From: Arthrobacter sp. ISL-72
GTDB taxonomy: Bacteria; Actinomycetota; Actinomycetes; Actinomycetales; Micrococcaceae
DNA length: 64,000 nt
Assembly (NCBI RefSeq): GCF_018613755.1
Contig: NZ_JAGGPP010000014.1
Span: 1 to 64,000 of the forward strand
Direction: 5' to 3'
The first letter of the stretch is position 1. Each line of letters starts with the position of its first letter. Positions 34,907 through 45,664 of the stretch are shown here, one piece after another. The position numbers and the translations under genes were made by a program. The notes below the pieces were generated by a model. That model searched no databases and was not told the DNA's origin. It worked only from the letters and a program-made list of their open reading frames with translations.

Positions 34907-34922
34907 GTTGACTCGAGTAGAT
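34907..34922. promoter_or_regulatory. LacI-type operator O2
   Basis: GTTGACTCGAGTAGAT shares its right nine bases with O1 and has a central CTCGAG. It lies 78-93 bases before the oxidoreductase gene. Two sites 79 bases centre to centre in a divergent promoter could allow looping. Confidence 0.5.
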
Positions 34923-34999
34923 AGTGGTGGAAGACTTTCGGCAAGCCCACGCAAGGGCTCTTTGCCCGCAACCGCGGGCCAGCCATGGAAAGGTAAACA

Positions 35000-36202
35000 A
35001 TGCCGTTTTCAATCGGAGTCGTCGGTGTCGGACAGTTCGGCGGCCAATTCGCCCACCTCTTTAAGCTCCACCCGGGCGTCAGCGAGGTATACGTTGTGGA
35101 CGAGCGGCCGGAGCGCGCTGCGGCGGCCCTGGAACGCTGGGGACTTGACGGCACCAAGGCGAGTTTCGCGGAGCTGCTGGCGTCCGACGTCGACGCGGTG
35201 GCCATTTTCACGCAGCGCTGGACCCACGGCCCGCTGGTTGAGCAGGCGCTGCGCGCCGGCAAGCACGTCTACTCCGCTGTCCCCATGGCGGTTTCCGAAG
35301 CGGAGATCGAACGCATCATCGAGGCCGTGAAGGAAACCGGACTCGTCTACGCTATGGGGGAGACCAGCTACTACAACCCGGCCACGGTCTACGCGCGCGA
35401 GCAGCACGCCGCCGGAAAGTTCGGCCGGATCTTCTACAGCGAAGGCGATTACGTCCATGACATGGACCTGGGCTTCTATGACGCCTACCAGTACAGCGGC
35501 GGAGAGGCGTGGAAGTCGACGGCGAGCTACCCGCCGATGCTGTACCCCACCCACGCCATTGGCGGTGTGCTGGGTGCCCTGCCGTCCCACGCGGTCAGTG
35601 TCAGCTGCATCGGCGTCCGGGACGACCGACAGGACGGCGTCTTCGACAAGGACGTGAGCATGTTCGGCAACGACTTCTCCAACGCCACGGCCCTGTTTGA
35701 GCTGAACGACGGCGGGGCCATGCGCACCAACGAGATGCGCCGCGTGGGCTACCCGTCCCACATCCGGGAGTCGCGTTTCCGCTTCTTCGGCACCGAGGCC
35801 AGCTTCGAACAGCTCGCGAAGGTGACGGTGTGGCAGGACAAGGAAAACGTCCACGACATCTCCGCACAGGTGGAGACCAAGCCCAGCATCCCGCTGGATG
35901 ACCCGTCGCTTGCCGACGTCGCACCCGAACTGCGTGATGCCTTCATCTCCGGCCTTGCCCCCGTACACGACCGCGCACGCCTGCCTGAGGAATTCCGCGG
36001 CGCGCCGAACGGGCACGAGGGGAGCCACCAGTTCCTGGTGGATGATTTCGTCACCGCCGTCAAGGAAGGGACGCTGCCGCCCGTCAACGCCTGGGTGGCC
36101 GCAAGGTTCACCCTTCCCGGGATCGTGGCACATGCCTCGGCCCAGCAGAACGGCGAACGCCTGCCCATCCGCGATTTTGGCGACGCTCCGCGGGATGCAT
36201 AG
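35000..36202 (+). CDS. Gfo/Idh/MocA family oxidoreductase
   Basis: A 400-residue NAD(P)-dependent dehydrogenase of sugar metabolism. The Rossmann motif is GVVGVGQFGGQFA (residues 6-18), followed by the family domain with GKHVYSAVPMAVSEAEIE in the usual EKP-motif position; here the motif Lys is replaced (AVPMA). A second domain binds the substrate. It is divergent from the alpha-galactoside importer operon and directly followed by lacI, so it probably acts on the imported sugar. Confidence 0.82.
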   Translation: MPFSIGVVGVGQFGGQFAHLFKLHPGVSEVYVVDERPERAAAALERWGLDGTKASFAELLASDVDAVAIFTQRWTHGPLVEQALRAGKHVYSAVPMAVSEAEIERIIEAVKETGLVYAMGETSYYNPATVYAREQHAAGKFGRIFYSEGDYVHDMDLGFYDAYQYSGGEAWKSTASYPPMLYPTHAIGGVLGALPSHAVSVSCIGVRDDRQDGVFDKDVSMFGNDFSNATALFELNDGGAMRTNEMRRVGYPSHIRESRFRFFGTEASFEQLAKVTVWQDKENVHDISAQVETKPSIPLDDPSLADVAPELRDAFISGLAPVHDRARLPEEFRGAPNGHEGSHQFLVDDFVTAVKEGTLPPVNAWVAARFTLPGIVAHASAQQNGERLPIRDFGDAPRDA

Positions 36203-36207
36203 CTAGC

Positions 36208-37236
36208 ATGTACTCCATGACCACTTCCGCAGTGCACCCGCCCCGAGGCCCGGTAACCCGCAAGGATGTTGCCCGCTACGCCGGCGTGAGCACCGCTGTG
36301 GTCAGCTACGTTGTCAACGGCGGACCCAAGCGCGTTGCGCCGGCCACGGAAGCGAAAGTCCAGGACGCTATCCGCGTCCTGGGCTACCGCCCCAATGCGG
36401 CTGCCCGTGCACTGAAACTCGGATCAAGCGAGACCATCGGCCTGATCATTCCCGACAACAGCAACCCGTTTTTCTCGCAGCTTGCCCACGCTGTGGAGGA
36501 CGCTGCCGCGGAACTCGGTTTTGCACTGTTCCTGACCAACTCCGACGGCGACCTGGCAAAGGAACGCCGGCACATCCGAAACCTGGCCGCACGGCAGGTG
36601 GACGGAGTGGTGCTGGCCAGTGTCCTCTCCGAGCCGGACCTGGCCGATCTGGAAGCGGCGGAAATCCCCTCGGTCCTGCTGAGCCACAGCGAGCGGCCGG
36701 CCGGCCTCACCAGTGTGGGCGTGGACCTCGCCGCAGGGGCCCGCACTGCCGTGGAACACCTTGTGGGGCACGGCCACCTGAACATCGGACTGGCGATGGG
36801 CACCACCACGGCCAACGAAGCGGATGACCGTGAGCAGGGCTGGCTGCAGGCGCTCGAAGGTGCCGGCCTGCAGGAGGGCCCCATCGCGCGCAGCGCCTTC
36901 ACCCGCGAAGGCGGCTACGCGGCAGGGAAACGCCTGCTGGCGTCAGGGCACCGGCCCACCGCTATCTTCGCGAGCTCGGACATGCAGGCCGTGGGCATCC
37001 TCCGGGCCTTCCATGAGGCGGGGTTTTCCGTTCCGGAGGACTTCGCGCTGGTCGCCTTCGACGGCTCGGTGGAGGCTGAGTATTCCTGGCCTCCGTTGAC
37101 CACGGTGGAGCAGCCCGTGCGCGCCATGGCGGATGCCGCAGTGCGGGCACTCGTCGGGGAGGGCCGCGGGGAGCCGCCCCGGCACCACGTGTTCCCCACC
37201 CGGCTTGTGGTCAGGCAGTCCTGCGGCTGCCCCTAG
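36208..37236 (+). CDS. LacI family transcriptional regulator
   Basis: A 342-residue repressor. The N-terminal HTH is TRKDVARYAGVSTAVVSYVV (residues 16-35) with hinge YRPNAAARALKLGSS. A periplasmic-binding-protein-like sensor domain follows (IGLIIPDNSNPFFSQL). It starts six bases after the oxidoreductase stop codon. It probably binds the operators at 34828 and 34907 and is released by a sugar. ATG at 36217 is an alternative start. Confidence 0.9.
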   Translation: MYSMTTSAVHPPRGPVTRKDVARYAGVSTAVVSYVVNGGPKRVAPATEAKVQDAIRVLGYRPNAAARALKLGSSETIGLIIPDNSNPFFSQLAHAVEDAAAELGFALFLTNSDGDLAKERRHIRNLAARQVDGVVLASVLSEPDLADLEAAEIPSVLLSHSERPAGLTSVGVDLAAGARTAVEHLVGHGHLNIGLAMGTTTANEADDREQGWLQALEGAGLQEGPIARSAFTREGGYAAGKRLLASGHRPTAIFASSDMQAVGILRAFHEAGFSVPEDFALVAFDGSVEAEYSWPPLTTVEQPVRAMADAAVRALVGEGRGEPPRHHVFPTRLVVRQSCGCP

Positions 37237-37262
37237 GTGAATTAACTACTTAGGCTGCCTCG

Positions 37263-38060
37263 TTAAGCTGCTTCGCCGCCGACGATCCGCAGCCGGCTGA
37301 CGCTTTCCTGAAGGAGACGCCGGGCGTCCCGGCTGAGCCCGGCGTCGCTGATGACTTCGTCCGCTTCCTCGAAACCGGCGATGGTGCTCATGCCCTGGGT
37401 GCCCCACTTGGTGTGGTCAGCCACCACCACCACTTTGCGTGACGCAGCCACGAACGCCCGGTCCGTTTCGGCTTCCAGCAGGTTCGGCGTCGTGAAACCG
37501 GCGTCCGGATCCATGCCGTGCACCCCTAGGAACAGCAGGTCCAGGTGCAACTGCTTGAGCGCCGCCGTCGCAATCGGCCCCACGAGTGCGTCCGACGGCG
37601 TGCGTTCGCCGCCGATCAGGATCACCGTGGAGCCGTGTCGTCCGGCCCCGGAGGAGGAACCGTGGTGGAAAAGGTCGGCGATGCGGATGGAGTTGGTCAC
37701 CACCGTGATGGTGGGACCGTTCACCAGCTCCTTCGCCAGCGCCCAGGTGGTGGTGCCGGCGCCGAGTCCCACGGCCATGCCTTCATGCACCAGCGACGCC
37801 GCCTCGAGTGCGATGGCCCGTTTCTCCGCTGTCAGCTGGGTGGATTTCTGCTCGAAGCCGGGCTCATGGGTGCTGGCGTCGCCGGGGAGCTTGGCGCCGC
37901 CGTGGATGCGTTCCACCCGGCCGCCCTCCTCGAGCAGCTCAATGTCCCGCCTGACCGTCATGAGCGACACGCCCAGCTGCTGGGCGAGGTCCGAGACGCG
38001 GACCACCCTTTCGCGCTGGACGGCGTCGACGATTGCCTGGTGGCGTGCTGCGGGGAGCAT
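37263..38060 (-). CDS. DeoR family transcriptional regulator
   Basis: A 265-residue sugar-phosphate-sensing repressor. The HTH near the N-terminus is RVSDLAQQLGVSLMTVRRDI, followed by ELLEEGGRVERIHGGAKL. The C-terminal domain has VGLGAGTTTWALAKEL, the sugar-phosphate-binding type. It is the last gene of the second importer operon and probably regulates it through direct repeats at 41508-41527. Confidence 0.9.
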   Translation of the reverse strand: MLPAARHQAIVDAVQRERVVRVSDLAQQLGVSLMTVRRDIELLEEGGRVERIHGGAKLPGDASTHEPGFEQKSTQLTAEKRAIALEAASLVHEGMAVGLGAGTTTWALAKELVNGPTITVVTNSIRIADLFHHGSSSGAGRHGSTVILIGGERTPSDALVGPIATAALKQLHLDLLFLGVHGMDPDAGFTTPNLLEAETDRAFVAASRKVVVVADHTKWGTQGMSTIAGFEEADEVISDAGLSRDARRLLQESVSRLRIVGGEAA

Positions 38061-38118
38061 GGAGTTCCTTTCGGGCTTACGGCCGGGGAGTGCTGTCCCC
38101 GTCAGGGTCCATCATGGT

Positions 38119-39030
38119 CTACCCCTTGCTGGAACCAAGAGTCAGGCCTGCCACAAACTGCCGCTGGAGGAGCAGGTAGATCACCAGGGTGGGGATCACC
38201 GTGATGACGGCGCCGGCCGCCAGGAGGTTGTAGTTGTTCAGGAACTGGCCTTGGAGGTTGTTGATGGCCGTGGTGATGGGGAGCCTGTTGCCGCTCTGGA
38301 TGAACAGCAGCGGCCAGAAGTATTCGTTATAGATGAAGATGATCTGCAGGGTGCCGAGGGCGGCGAACGCGGGCCGGCACAGCGGCAGGATGATTTCCCG
38401 GTACTGCCGCCAGATTCCGGCGCCGTCCACCAGGGCGGCCTCGGTGAGGTCGGAGGAGAGCGCCTTCATGTAGTTGGACAGCACAAAGGTGCAGAATCCC
38501 ATTTGCACAGCGATATTGACCGCGATGACCACGATGTACGTATTCAGCATGTTGCCGGAGTCGCTGAAGGAGTAAGGCACCTCGAAGTGCTTCGCCATCT
38601 CGAACAGCGGCGCGGCCAGCACCTGCGGCGGCAGCAGGTTGCCGGCGGTGAACATGATGAGCAGGGTGATGTTGAACTTCCAGCTCACCCGGCTCACGGC
38701 GAACGCCATCAGGGAGGCCAGGAACAGGGTCAGCAGCACGGCCGGAACCGTAATGATAAGGGAGTTCATGAAGTACGTGGCGAACCCGCCCTGCGTCCAG
38801 GCCTGGGTGAAGTTGTCGAAATTGAAGTCCCCGGCCACGCTGAAGTACCCGTGTTCGTTGGTCGATGCGACCGGCCGCAGCGCCGTGAAGAGCGACCACC
38901 CCAGCGGGATCAGCCACATCACCGCCATCACCGTGAGGAAGATGTGCGTTCCGTAATGGCGCCTCGGGCGGCTGCCGGAGCGGAGGGCTGCCGTGCGGGT
39001 TCCGCCGGAGCGGGCTGTGGTGGTGCTCAT
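38119..39030 (-). CDS. Sugar ABC transporter permease, MalG type (second system)
   Basis: A 303-residue six-helix permease with EAA loop EAALVDGAGIWRQYREIILP. The N-terminus is hydrophilic (about 35 residues). It overlaps the MalF-type gene by four bases (ATGA). No ATPase gene is nearby, as in the first system. Confidence 0.9.
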   Translation of the reverse strand: MSTTTARSGGTRTAALRSGSRPRRHYGTHIFLTVMAVMWLIPLGWSLFTALRPVASTNEHGYFSVAGDFNFDNFTQAWTQGGFATYFMNSLIITVPAVLLTLFLASLMAFAVSRVSWKFNITLLIMFTAGNLLPPQVLAAPLFEMAKHFEVPYSFSDSGNMLNTYIVVIAVNIAVQMGFCTFVLSNYMKALSSDLTEAALVDGAGIWRQYREIILPLCRPAFAALGTLQIIFIYNEYFWPLLFIQSGNRLPITTAINNLQGQFLNNYNLLAAGAVITVIPTLVIYLLLQRQFVAGLTLGSSKG

Positions 39031-39998
39031 GCTTTGTTCTCCTTGCCGAAGGTGCGGCTGAGGTAGAAGACGATGGGGACAAGGGAAATAACCAGCAACA
39101 CCACCGCCAGCGCCGAGCCGACGCCGATCACCTGCCCTTCGCCCACCAGGTTCTGGATGACCAGGGCGCTGAGCATTTCCAGGCCGTTGGTTCCGCGGTT
39201 GATGACGTACACGACGTCGAAGGCCCGCAGCGACTCGATGATGGTGATGACCACAATCACGATGTTGATGGGACGCATGGCCGGAAAGACCACTCGGAAG
39301 AAGGTCTGGACAGCGTTGGCGCCGTCGATGGCCGCGGCCTCCTTGAGGGTGGGGTCAACACCCTTGAGCCCGGCCAGGTACAGGAGCATGACGTAACCGG
39401 CGTGGCGCCAGGTGGCGGCGATCATGGCAGCCCAGATATTGACCGAGGAATCCCCGAACCAGTCCACGGCCTGCGGTGTCCCCGCGGTGCCCAGCAGGAA
39501 GTTCAGCAGCCCGTTGTCGCGCTGGTAGAACAGCTGCCAGATGATGCCGATCAGGGCCAGCGAGAGCATTACAGGTGCGAAGAAAATGCTCTGGTAGATC
39601 TTGCTGCCGCGGATGTTCTGGTCCAGCAGTACAGCCAGCAGCAGACCCAGCGGGGTGGCAATCAGGGCCAGGAACAGCAGCCACAGCATGTTGTGCTGCA
39701 CCGCAGGCCAGAACGGCGGATAGTCCTGGGAGATGTACTGGTAATTGGCCACCCCCGCCGGGCGGATGTCGCCCAGGTCCAGGCCGTTCCACCGGGTGAA
39801 GCTGAGGCCCACCGACATCAGCATCGGCAGCCACACCAGGGTCAGTTCGATCAGCGTGGGGATGCCCACCATCAGGGCCAGGACCATTTTGTCCCGCCCT
39901 GACAGGCGGCGTACCCGCCCGCTTTTGACGCGGTGGACCGGCGCCCCCTCGGGCTCCCTGGATTCCTCCGGGATAAGTTCTCTTGCAGTGCTGCTCAT
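39027..39998 (-). CDS. Sugar ABC transporter permease, MalF type (second system)
   Basis: A 323-residue permease with six helices and EAA loop EAAAIDGANAVQTFFRVVFP. It lies 129 bases after the binding-protein gene; that spacer holds a long hairpin. It is coupled to the MalG-type gene. Confidence 0.9.
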   Translation of the reverse strand: MSSTARELIPEESREPEGAPVHRVKSGRVRRLSGRDKMVLALMVGIPTLIELTLVWLPMLMSVGLSFTRWNGLDLGDIRPAGVANYQYISQDYPPFWPAVQHNMLWLLFLALIATPLGLLLAVLLDQNIRGSKIYQSIFFAPVMLSLALIGIIWQLFYQRDNGLLNFLLGTAGTPQAVDWFGDSSVNIWAAMIAATWRHAGYVMLLYLAGLKGVDPTLKEAAAIDGANAVQTFFRVVFPAMRPINIVIVVITIIESLRAFDVVYVINRGTNGLEMLSALVIQNLVGEGQVIGVGSALAVVLLVISLVPIVFYLSRTFGKENKA

Positions 39999-40028
39999 GG
40001 AAGTCTTCCCTCGCTTGGTCCGGATGCA

Positions 40029-40076
40029 GGGAAAGTACGACGGCGGCAGGCGGTGCCGCCGTCGTCGTACTTTCCC
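40029..40076 (-). terminator. Long intercistronic hairpin between binding protein and permeases
   Basis: GGGAAAGTACGACGGCGGCA (40029-40048) pairs with the segment 40054-40076, except for one extra triplet that bulges. It is placed after the binding-protein gene and before the permeases, where such hairpins raise binding-protein mRNA levels by protecting the 3' end or partial termination. Confidence 0.65.
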
Positions 40077-40127
40077 CGCCGGTCGCCGGTGATGCGGCTC
40101 ATTCGGCTGGTACTGGCTGCGCTGGCC

Positions 40128-41438
40128 CTACTGGGCGGCGTACAGCGTCTTGGCCTGGGCTTCGAGGTTCTTGACGTCCATCTTGCCGTCCTTGATGAAG
40201 GACTGCAGGGCCGGGATCATCACGTTGTTGGCCATGGCCGGCAGGGCGTCGCGGTCGAAGAACTGGCTGATGTTTTTTGCATTCGCGATGGTGTCCGCAC
40301 ACGTCTTGTTCAGCGGGGTGAACTTGGACGTGTCCGTTCCCTTGGCCGTGGCGATGTTCGACGCGTCCACCGCTGCGTAGGCATCCTGGGCTTCGGAAGT
40401 TCCCAGGAACGCCATGAAGTCGCGGGCTGCCTTGTTCTCGCCGCCCTTCTTGGACAGCAGCAGGCCGTCGATGGGGGCTTCGACGGCGTCGCGGCCTTCC
40501 ATGGCGATCTCGGGGAAGGCGAAGAATCCGATGTCCGCCAGGACGGCGGGGTCTGTAAACTGCTGGGTCACGAAGGAGCCCAGCAGATACATGCCAGTCT
40601 TCTTTGCCTCCAGTGCCTTGGCGGCGTCCTGCCAGGTCTGGCCGAGGGCCGCCGGGTCCTGGAAGGGGAGGAGTTCGGCCCAGGTGTCAAAGACGGCGCT
40701 GACTTTTTGCTGGTCCCAGGATTCCTTATGGGCGCAAAGGTCCACGTGGAACTGGTAGCCGTTGAGCCGCATGTTCATGTAGTCGAAGGTGCCCATGGCC
40801 GGCCAGCCGTCCTTGTCGGCAAAGCCGATGGGAATGATGCCGTCAGCCTTCATCTTGGCAGCCAGCGCCTTGAGGGCGTCGAAGGTCTCCGGAACCTCAT
40901 AGCCCTTCTCGGCCCAAAGGCTCTTCCGGTAGAAGAAACCCCAGGGGTAGTTGTAGTTGGGGACGAAGTACATCTTGCCGTCAGGGCCGGTGGAGGCCTT
41001 CTTCAGGGCGTCGGAGTAGTTGTCGCCGATGCTTTCCCAGACGTCGTCGATGGGGGCCAGGAGTCCCTTCTCCGCGTAGTACTGCATGCGGTAGCCGGCG
41101 AACCAGGTGAACGTATCGTCCGGGGAACCTTGCAGGTAGGAGTTGATCTTGTTCTGGAAGTCGTTGTGCGGCACCACGTTCGTGGTGACCTTCTTCCCGG
41201 TTTTGGCGGTGAAAGCGTCCGTGACAGCCTGGTACGCGCGCTTGGGAACATCGTCCGAGGATCCTGAACCGAAGGTCAGGCCGGGGGAGTCGGAGCCTGT
41301 GGCCGAGGGGCCGCTTCCGCCGGTGCAAGCTGCGAGGAACGGGATGCCGGCCAGGCCTGCCGCGCCGACACCAACGGTCTTGAGGACGCTGCGCCTGCTC
41401 GGGTAACGGGCTTCCGAAGCATCAAACTTTGCTGCCAT
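40128..41438 (-). CDS. Sugar ABC transporter substrate-binding lipoprotein (second system)
   Basis: A 436-residue carbohydrate-binding protein. Its N-terminus has twin Arg (SRRSVLKTVGVGAAGLAG) and a lipobox (LAAC), so it is probably a Tat-exported lipoprotein. Family blocks include TFTWFAGYRMQYYAEKGLL and YPWGFFYRKSLW. ATG at 41438 follows GGGAGAGAGC. It is the first gene of the second importer operon; its sugar is unknown. Confidence 0.88.
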   Translation of the reverse strand: MAAKFDASEARYPSRRSVLKTVGVGAAGLAGIPFLAACTGGSGPSATGSDSPGLTFGSGSSDDVPKRAYQAVTDAFTAKTGKKVTTNVVPHNDFQNKINSYLQGSPDDTFTWFAGYRMQYYAEKGLLAPIDDVWESIGDNYSDALKKASTGPDGKMYFVPNYNYPWGFFYRKSLWAEKGYEVPETFDALKALAAKMKADGIIPIGFADKDGWPAMGTFDYMNMRLNGYQFHVDLCAHKESWDQQKVSAVFDTWAELLPFQDPAALGQTWQDAAKALEAKKTGMYLLGSFVTQQFTDPAVLADIGFFAFPEIAMEGRDAVEAPIDGLLLSKKGGENKAARDFMAFLGTSEAQDAYAAVDASNIATAKGTDTSKFTPLNKTCADTIANAKNISQFFDRDALPAMANNVMIPALQSFIKDGKMDVKNLEAQAKTLYAAQ

Positions 41439-41507
41439 GCTCTCTCCCTTGAAAAATAGCTGCGTGTGAGGCTCCTCACATGTTGATGACTATAACCTCT
41501 CAAAAGC

Positions 41508-41527
41508 GAACAGGAAAGAACGGGAAA
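41508..41527 (-). promoter_or_regulatory. Tandem direct repeats upstream of second importer (DeoR-type operator)
   Basis: GAACAGGAAA (41508-41517) is directly followed by GAACGGGAAA (41518-41527), one mismatch. DeoR-family repressors often bind tandem 10-11 base repeats. On the minus strand a TTATAG (about 41491-41496) downstream could be the -10 box. Confidence 0.45.
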
Positions 41528-41571
41528 TAACATTTTGGGTGCATTAGGTGTTTGAAACGTCACAACGCACA

Positions 41572-41615
41572 GCGGCCCTGTTGTTCCACCCTCTGGGGTG
41601 GAACAACAGGGCCGC
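41572..41615 (-). terminator. Terminator hairpin downstream of acs
   Basis: A perfect 19-bp stem, GCGGCCCTGTTGTTCCACC (41572-41590) with GGTGGAACAACAGGGCCGC (41597-41615), and a six-base loop. It lies 39 bases after the acs stop codon. No T-tract follows in the minus direction. Confidence 0.7.
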
Positions 41616-41653
41616 GTGGCTTCCTGCTGGGGGCTTTTGCTGCCGGCTTCTTG

Positions 41654-43711
<2,058 letters not shown>

Positions 43712-44179
43712 GGTGAACCTCATCATTCATCGATCTTTGCTGCGCGGGACCGCCGTCACCGGGCCGCAGCCGGGCCGCAGGCGCGGCGTCGGGCAGCGGC
43801 TGATCACGGCTGTACCGCAAAGAGCTGTTCCGAAATACACACTAATACCTGCCCCGGACAGCACGTGTGCCCGGTCACATTGTGAGCCGTGAGCGGCGTT
43901 TATTAAGCGGCGAATGGTTGCAGAATCGGCACCCCCACGGTACTGGCGCGGGTTCTGACGGGATACTCTCACCCGGCGAACAGAAGGGTGTGGTAGGCCA
44001 ATTCCGCGGTTATTCCGCCGCGCCCACGTCCGGCCCGTCAGCTAGTGATCAGCCAAGCACTTGGCTAGGCTGAGATGAAGTTGTGACATCCAATGGAGGC
44101 GACAGGACCGCTCGCGGTTCCGTTTCTGCCTGCCGTTAGGAGGCGCTGTCCAGGGCGCCGCCGTGCTAAGGAGAACAGA
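43712..44179. other. Long divergent intergenic region between acs and a membrane-protein gene
   Basis: These 468 bases hold no supported gene. They should contain both divergent promoters. Visible structures are a GGGCCGCAGCCGGGCCGCAG direct repeat near 43758-43780 and a perfect palindrome at 44051-44066. I see no clear full-length GlxR site. Confidence 0.55.
44051..44066. promoter_or_regulatory. Palindrome AGCCAAG-CA-CTTGGCT
   Basis: Seven-base arms with a two-base centre, 114 bases upstream of the membrane-protein start. It could be an operator or a 5'-leader hairpin. No matching regulator is known in the window. Confidence 0.4.
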
Positions 44180-45655
44180 ATGAACCAGCAAAGCCATGGG
44201 CAACAGAAGGCCGCCCATCCGCACCCCGGTCAGGCGACCGGCCCGGCGGGTTCCGACAGGCCGGTCAACGCGGACGGGCAAAAGTCCGCGGGAAGCAGGC
44301 TGACGGCGAAGAAGAACGAAACCGTCCTCGGGCCGTTCACAGTGCGCGACCTCGCCGTCTTCGCGTCAACGCTGATTCTGTTTGTGGCGTCCCTCATCCC
44401 TATGTTCGCTTCCCGCTACAACCTGTGGAATTTGGGAAGCCTCTTCTTCCTCGGCCTGGGAATCGTCCTGCCGCTGATCGTGACCGCCCTTTTTGTGGCC
44501 CGCCGGCTTACCCCTGAGTCCAAGGTCAGGATCGGATCGTTGTCCATTGACCAGTTCGCCTCCGTGGTTGCTTCGTTTGCCCTGGCGTTCTTCTTCCTGT
44601 CGGCCGCCGGAGCGTTCGTTCCGGTCATGCTGGTGGCGCTGATCGGATCCCTGGGACTGTTTGCGGCCACGGTGCTGGCACCCTTCATTCCCTTCTTTGC
44701 CGGTGACTTCCTGGACCGTGCCGAGGTGCCGGCGCACGTCGTGGCCCGCGAATCGGCCGCGCCGTTCCGCAAGCCCAGCGCCCCGAAGGTGCCAAAGCCT
44801 GCCAAGGACCCGGGCTCCAGCACGTTGGCTGGCTGGTCGAAGCGCCTGACGGCCGGTGCCGCCGGTGGCGGGGCCAAGAACGGTACCGACCAGCACGGTG
44901 CCGCCCAGAACGGTGCCCGTCCAGGCGCCGGTGCTCCGGACGCCGGTGCTTCCGCCGGCGAAGTCCGGCACGGGGCAACCGAGCTGGGTGTTGCCAGGCA
45001 GGCTGACGCGACGCCGGCCGGTGCCGCCGCAGCCCAGACCGGTGCCGCCGCAGCCCACACAGGTGCCGCCGCAGCCGCCACCGGTGCAGCGGCAGGCGCA
45101 ACAGGTGCAGCGGCAGGCGCCACGGGTGCAGCGGCAGGCGCAACAGCCGCAGGTTCCGAAGCTGCCCGCCTCGGAAGGGACGCCTCGCCCGCAACGCAGG
45201 CGGCCGACGTCGTGCCCTCCGCCGCAGAGCAGACGCAAGCCGCCGCCGTCGCCCCTTCCGCTCCGGAGGCCCAGGCAGCGGGCGCGCCCGCCGCGGTTAA
45301 CCAGCAGACCGGCGTTCCCGCAACAGGTCCTTTGCCGGCGTCGGCTCGGGCGGCGTCGCTGCCGGCTGAAACGATGGTGAACCCGCAGGTGCGGTCGCAG
45401 GAACCCATCCGTGCCACCGTGGACCCGTCCAGCCGGCCCGAGGAGCACGAGGAGCAGCCCGTCCACGAGGCATTCTGGTTCGCCGTCGCGCAGCCCCGCA
45501 CCGCCGTGGACGAACGGACGGGCATGCCCGCGTTCATTATCGAACCCGGCGGATGGGTTCTGGCACTGGAGGACCGCGGCCACGAATTCCTGGTGCAGCA
45601 CACTGACGGCCGGGTAGGGGTCCTGCGCGACCTCAGCAACATCGAGCGCGGCTAG
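44180..45655 (+). CDS. Membrane protein with Ala/Gly repeat linker, unknown function
   Basis: A 491-residue protein. About 50 polar residues are followed by four hydrophobic helices in two pairs (about 57-120 and 127-180, for example DLAVFASTLILFVASLIPMF and ASVVASFALAFFFLSA). A soluble part of about 300 residues comes next. Its middle is a low-complexity linker with GAAAGAT-type heptads from tandem 21-bp DNA repeats. The last about 70 residues form a compact conserved-looking domain (EAFWFAVAQPRTAVDERTG, WVLALEDRGHEFLV, GRVGVLRDLSNIERG). ATG at 44180 follows AAGGAG. I do not recognise the family. Confidence 0.7.
   Translation: MNQQSHGQQKAAHPHPGQATGPAGSDRPVNADGQKSAGSRLTAKKNETVLGPFTVRDLAVFASTLILFVASLIPMFASRYNLWNLGSLFFLGLGIVLPLIVTALFVARRLTPESKVRIGSLSIDQFASVVASFALAFFFLSAAGAFVPVMLVALIGSLGLFAATVLAPFIPFFAGDFLDRAEVPAHVVARESAAPFRKPSAPKVPKPAKDPGSSTLAGWSKRLTAGAAGGGAKNGTDQHGAAQNGARPGAGAPDAGASAGEVRHGATELGVARQADATPAGAAAAQTGAAAAHTGAAAAATGAAAGATGAAAGATGAAAGATAAGSEAARLGRDASPATQAADVVPSAAEQTQAAAVAPSAPEAQAAGAPAAVNQQTGVPATGPLPASARAASLPAETMVNPQVRSQEPIRATVDPSSRPEEHEEQPVHEAFWFAVAQPRTAVDERTGMPAFIIEPGGWVLALEDRGHEFLVQHTDGRVGVLRDLSNIERG
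45020..45145 (+). repeat. Six tandem 21-bp coding repeats
   Basis: Units at 45020, 45041, 45062, 45083, 45104 and 45125 encode GAAAAQT, GAAAAHT, GAAAAAT and three GAAAGAT heptads. The first three share GGTGCCGCCGCAGCC and the last three GGTGCAGCGGCAGGCGC, so two rounds of duplication are likely. Copy number probably varies between strains. Confidence 0.9.
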
Positions 45656-45664
45656 CCGGGTCCG

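Noticed and set aside
43866-43879. GlxR site upstream of acs (TGTG...TCACA)
   Set aside because: The half-sites are two bases closer than the 16-base consensus and lack the central TA. A regulatory link is possible but not supported.
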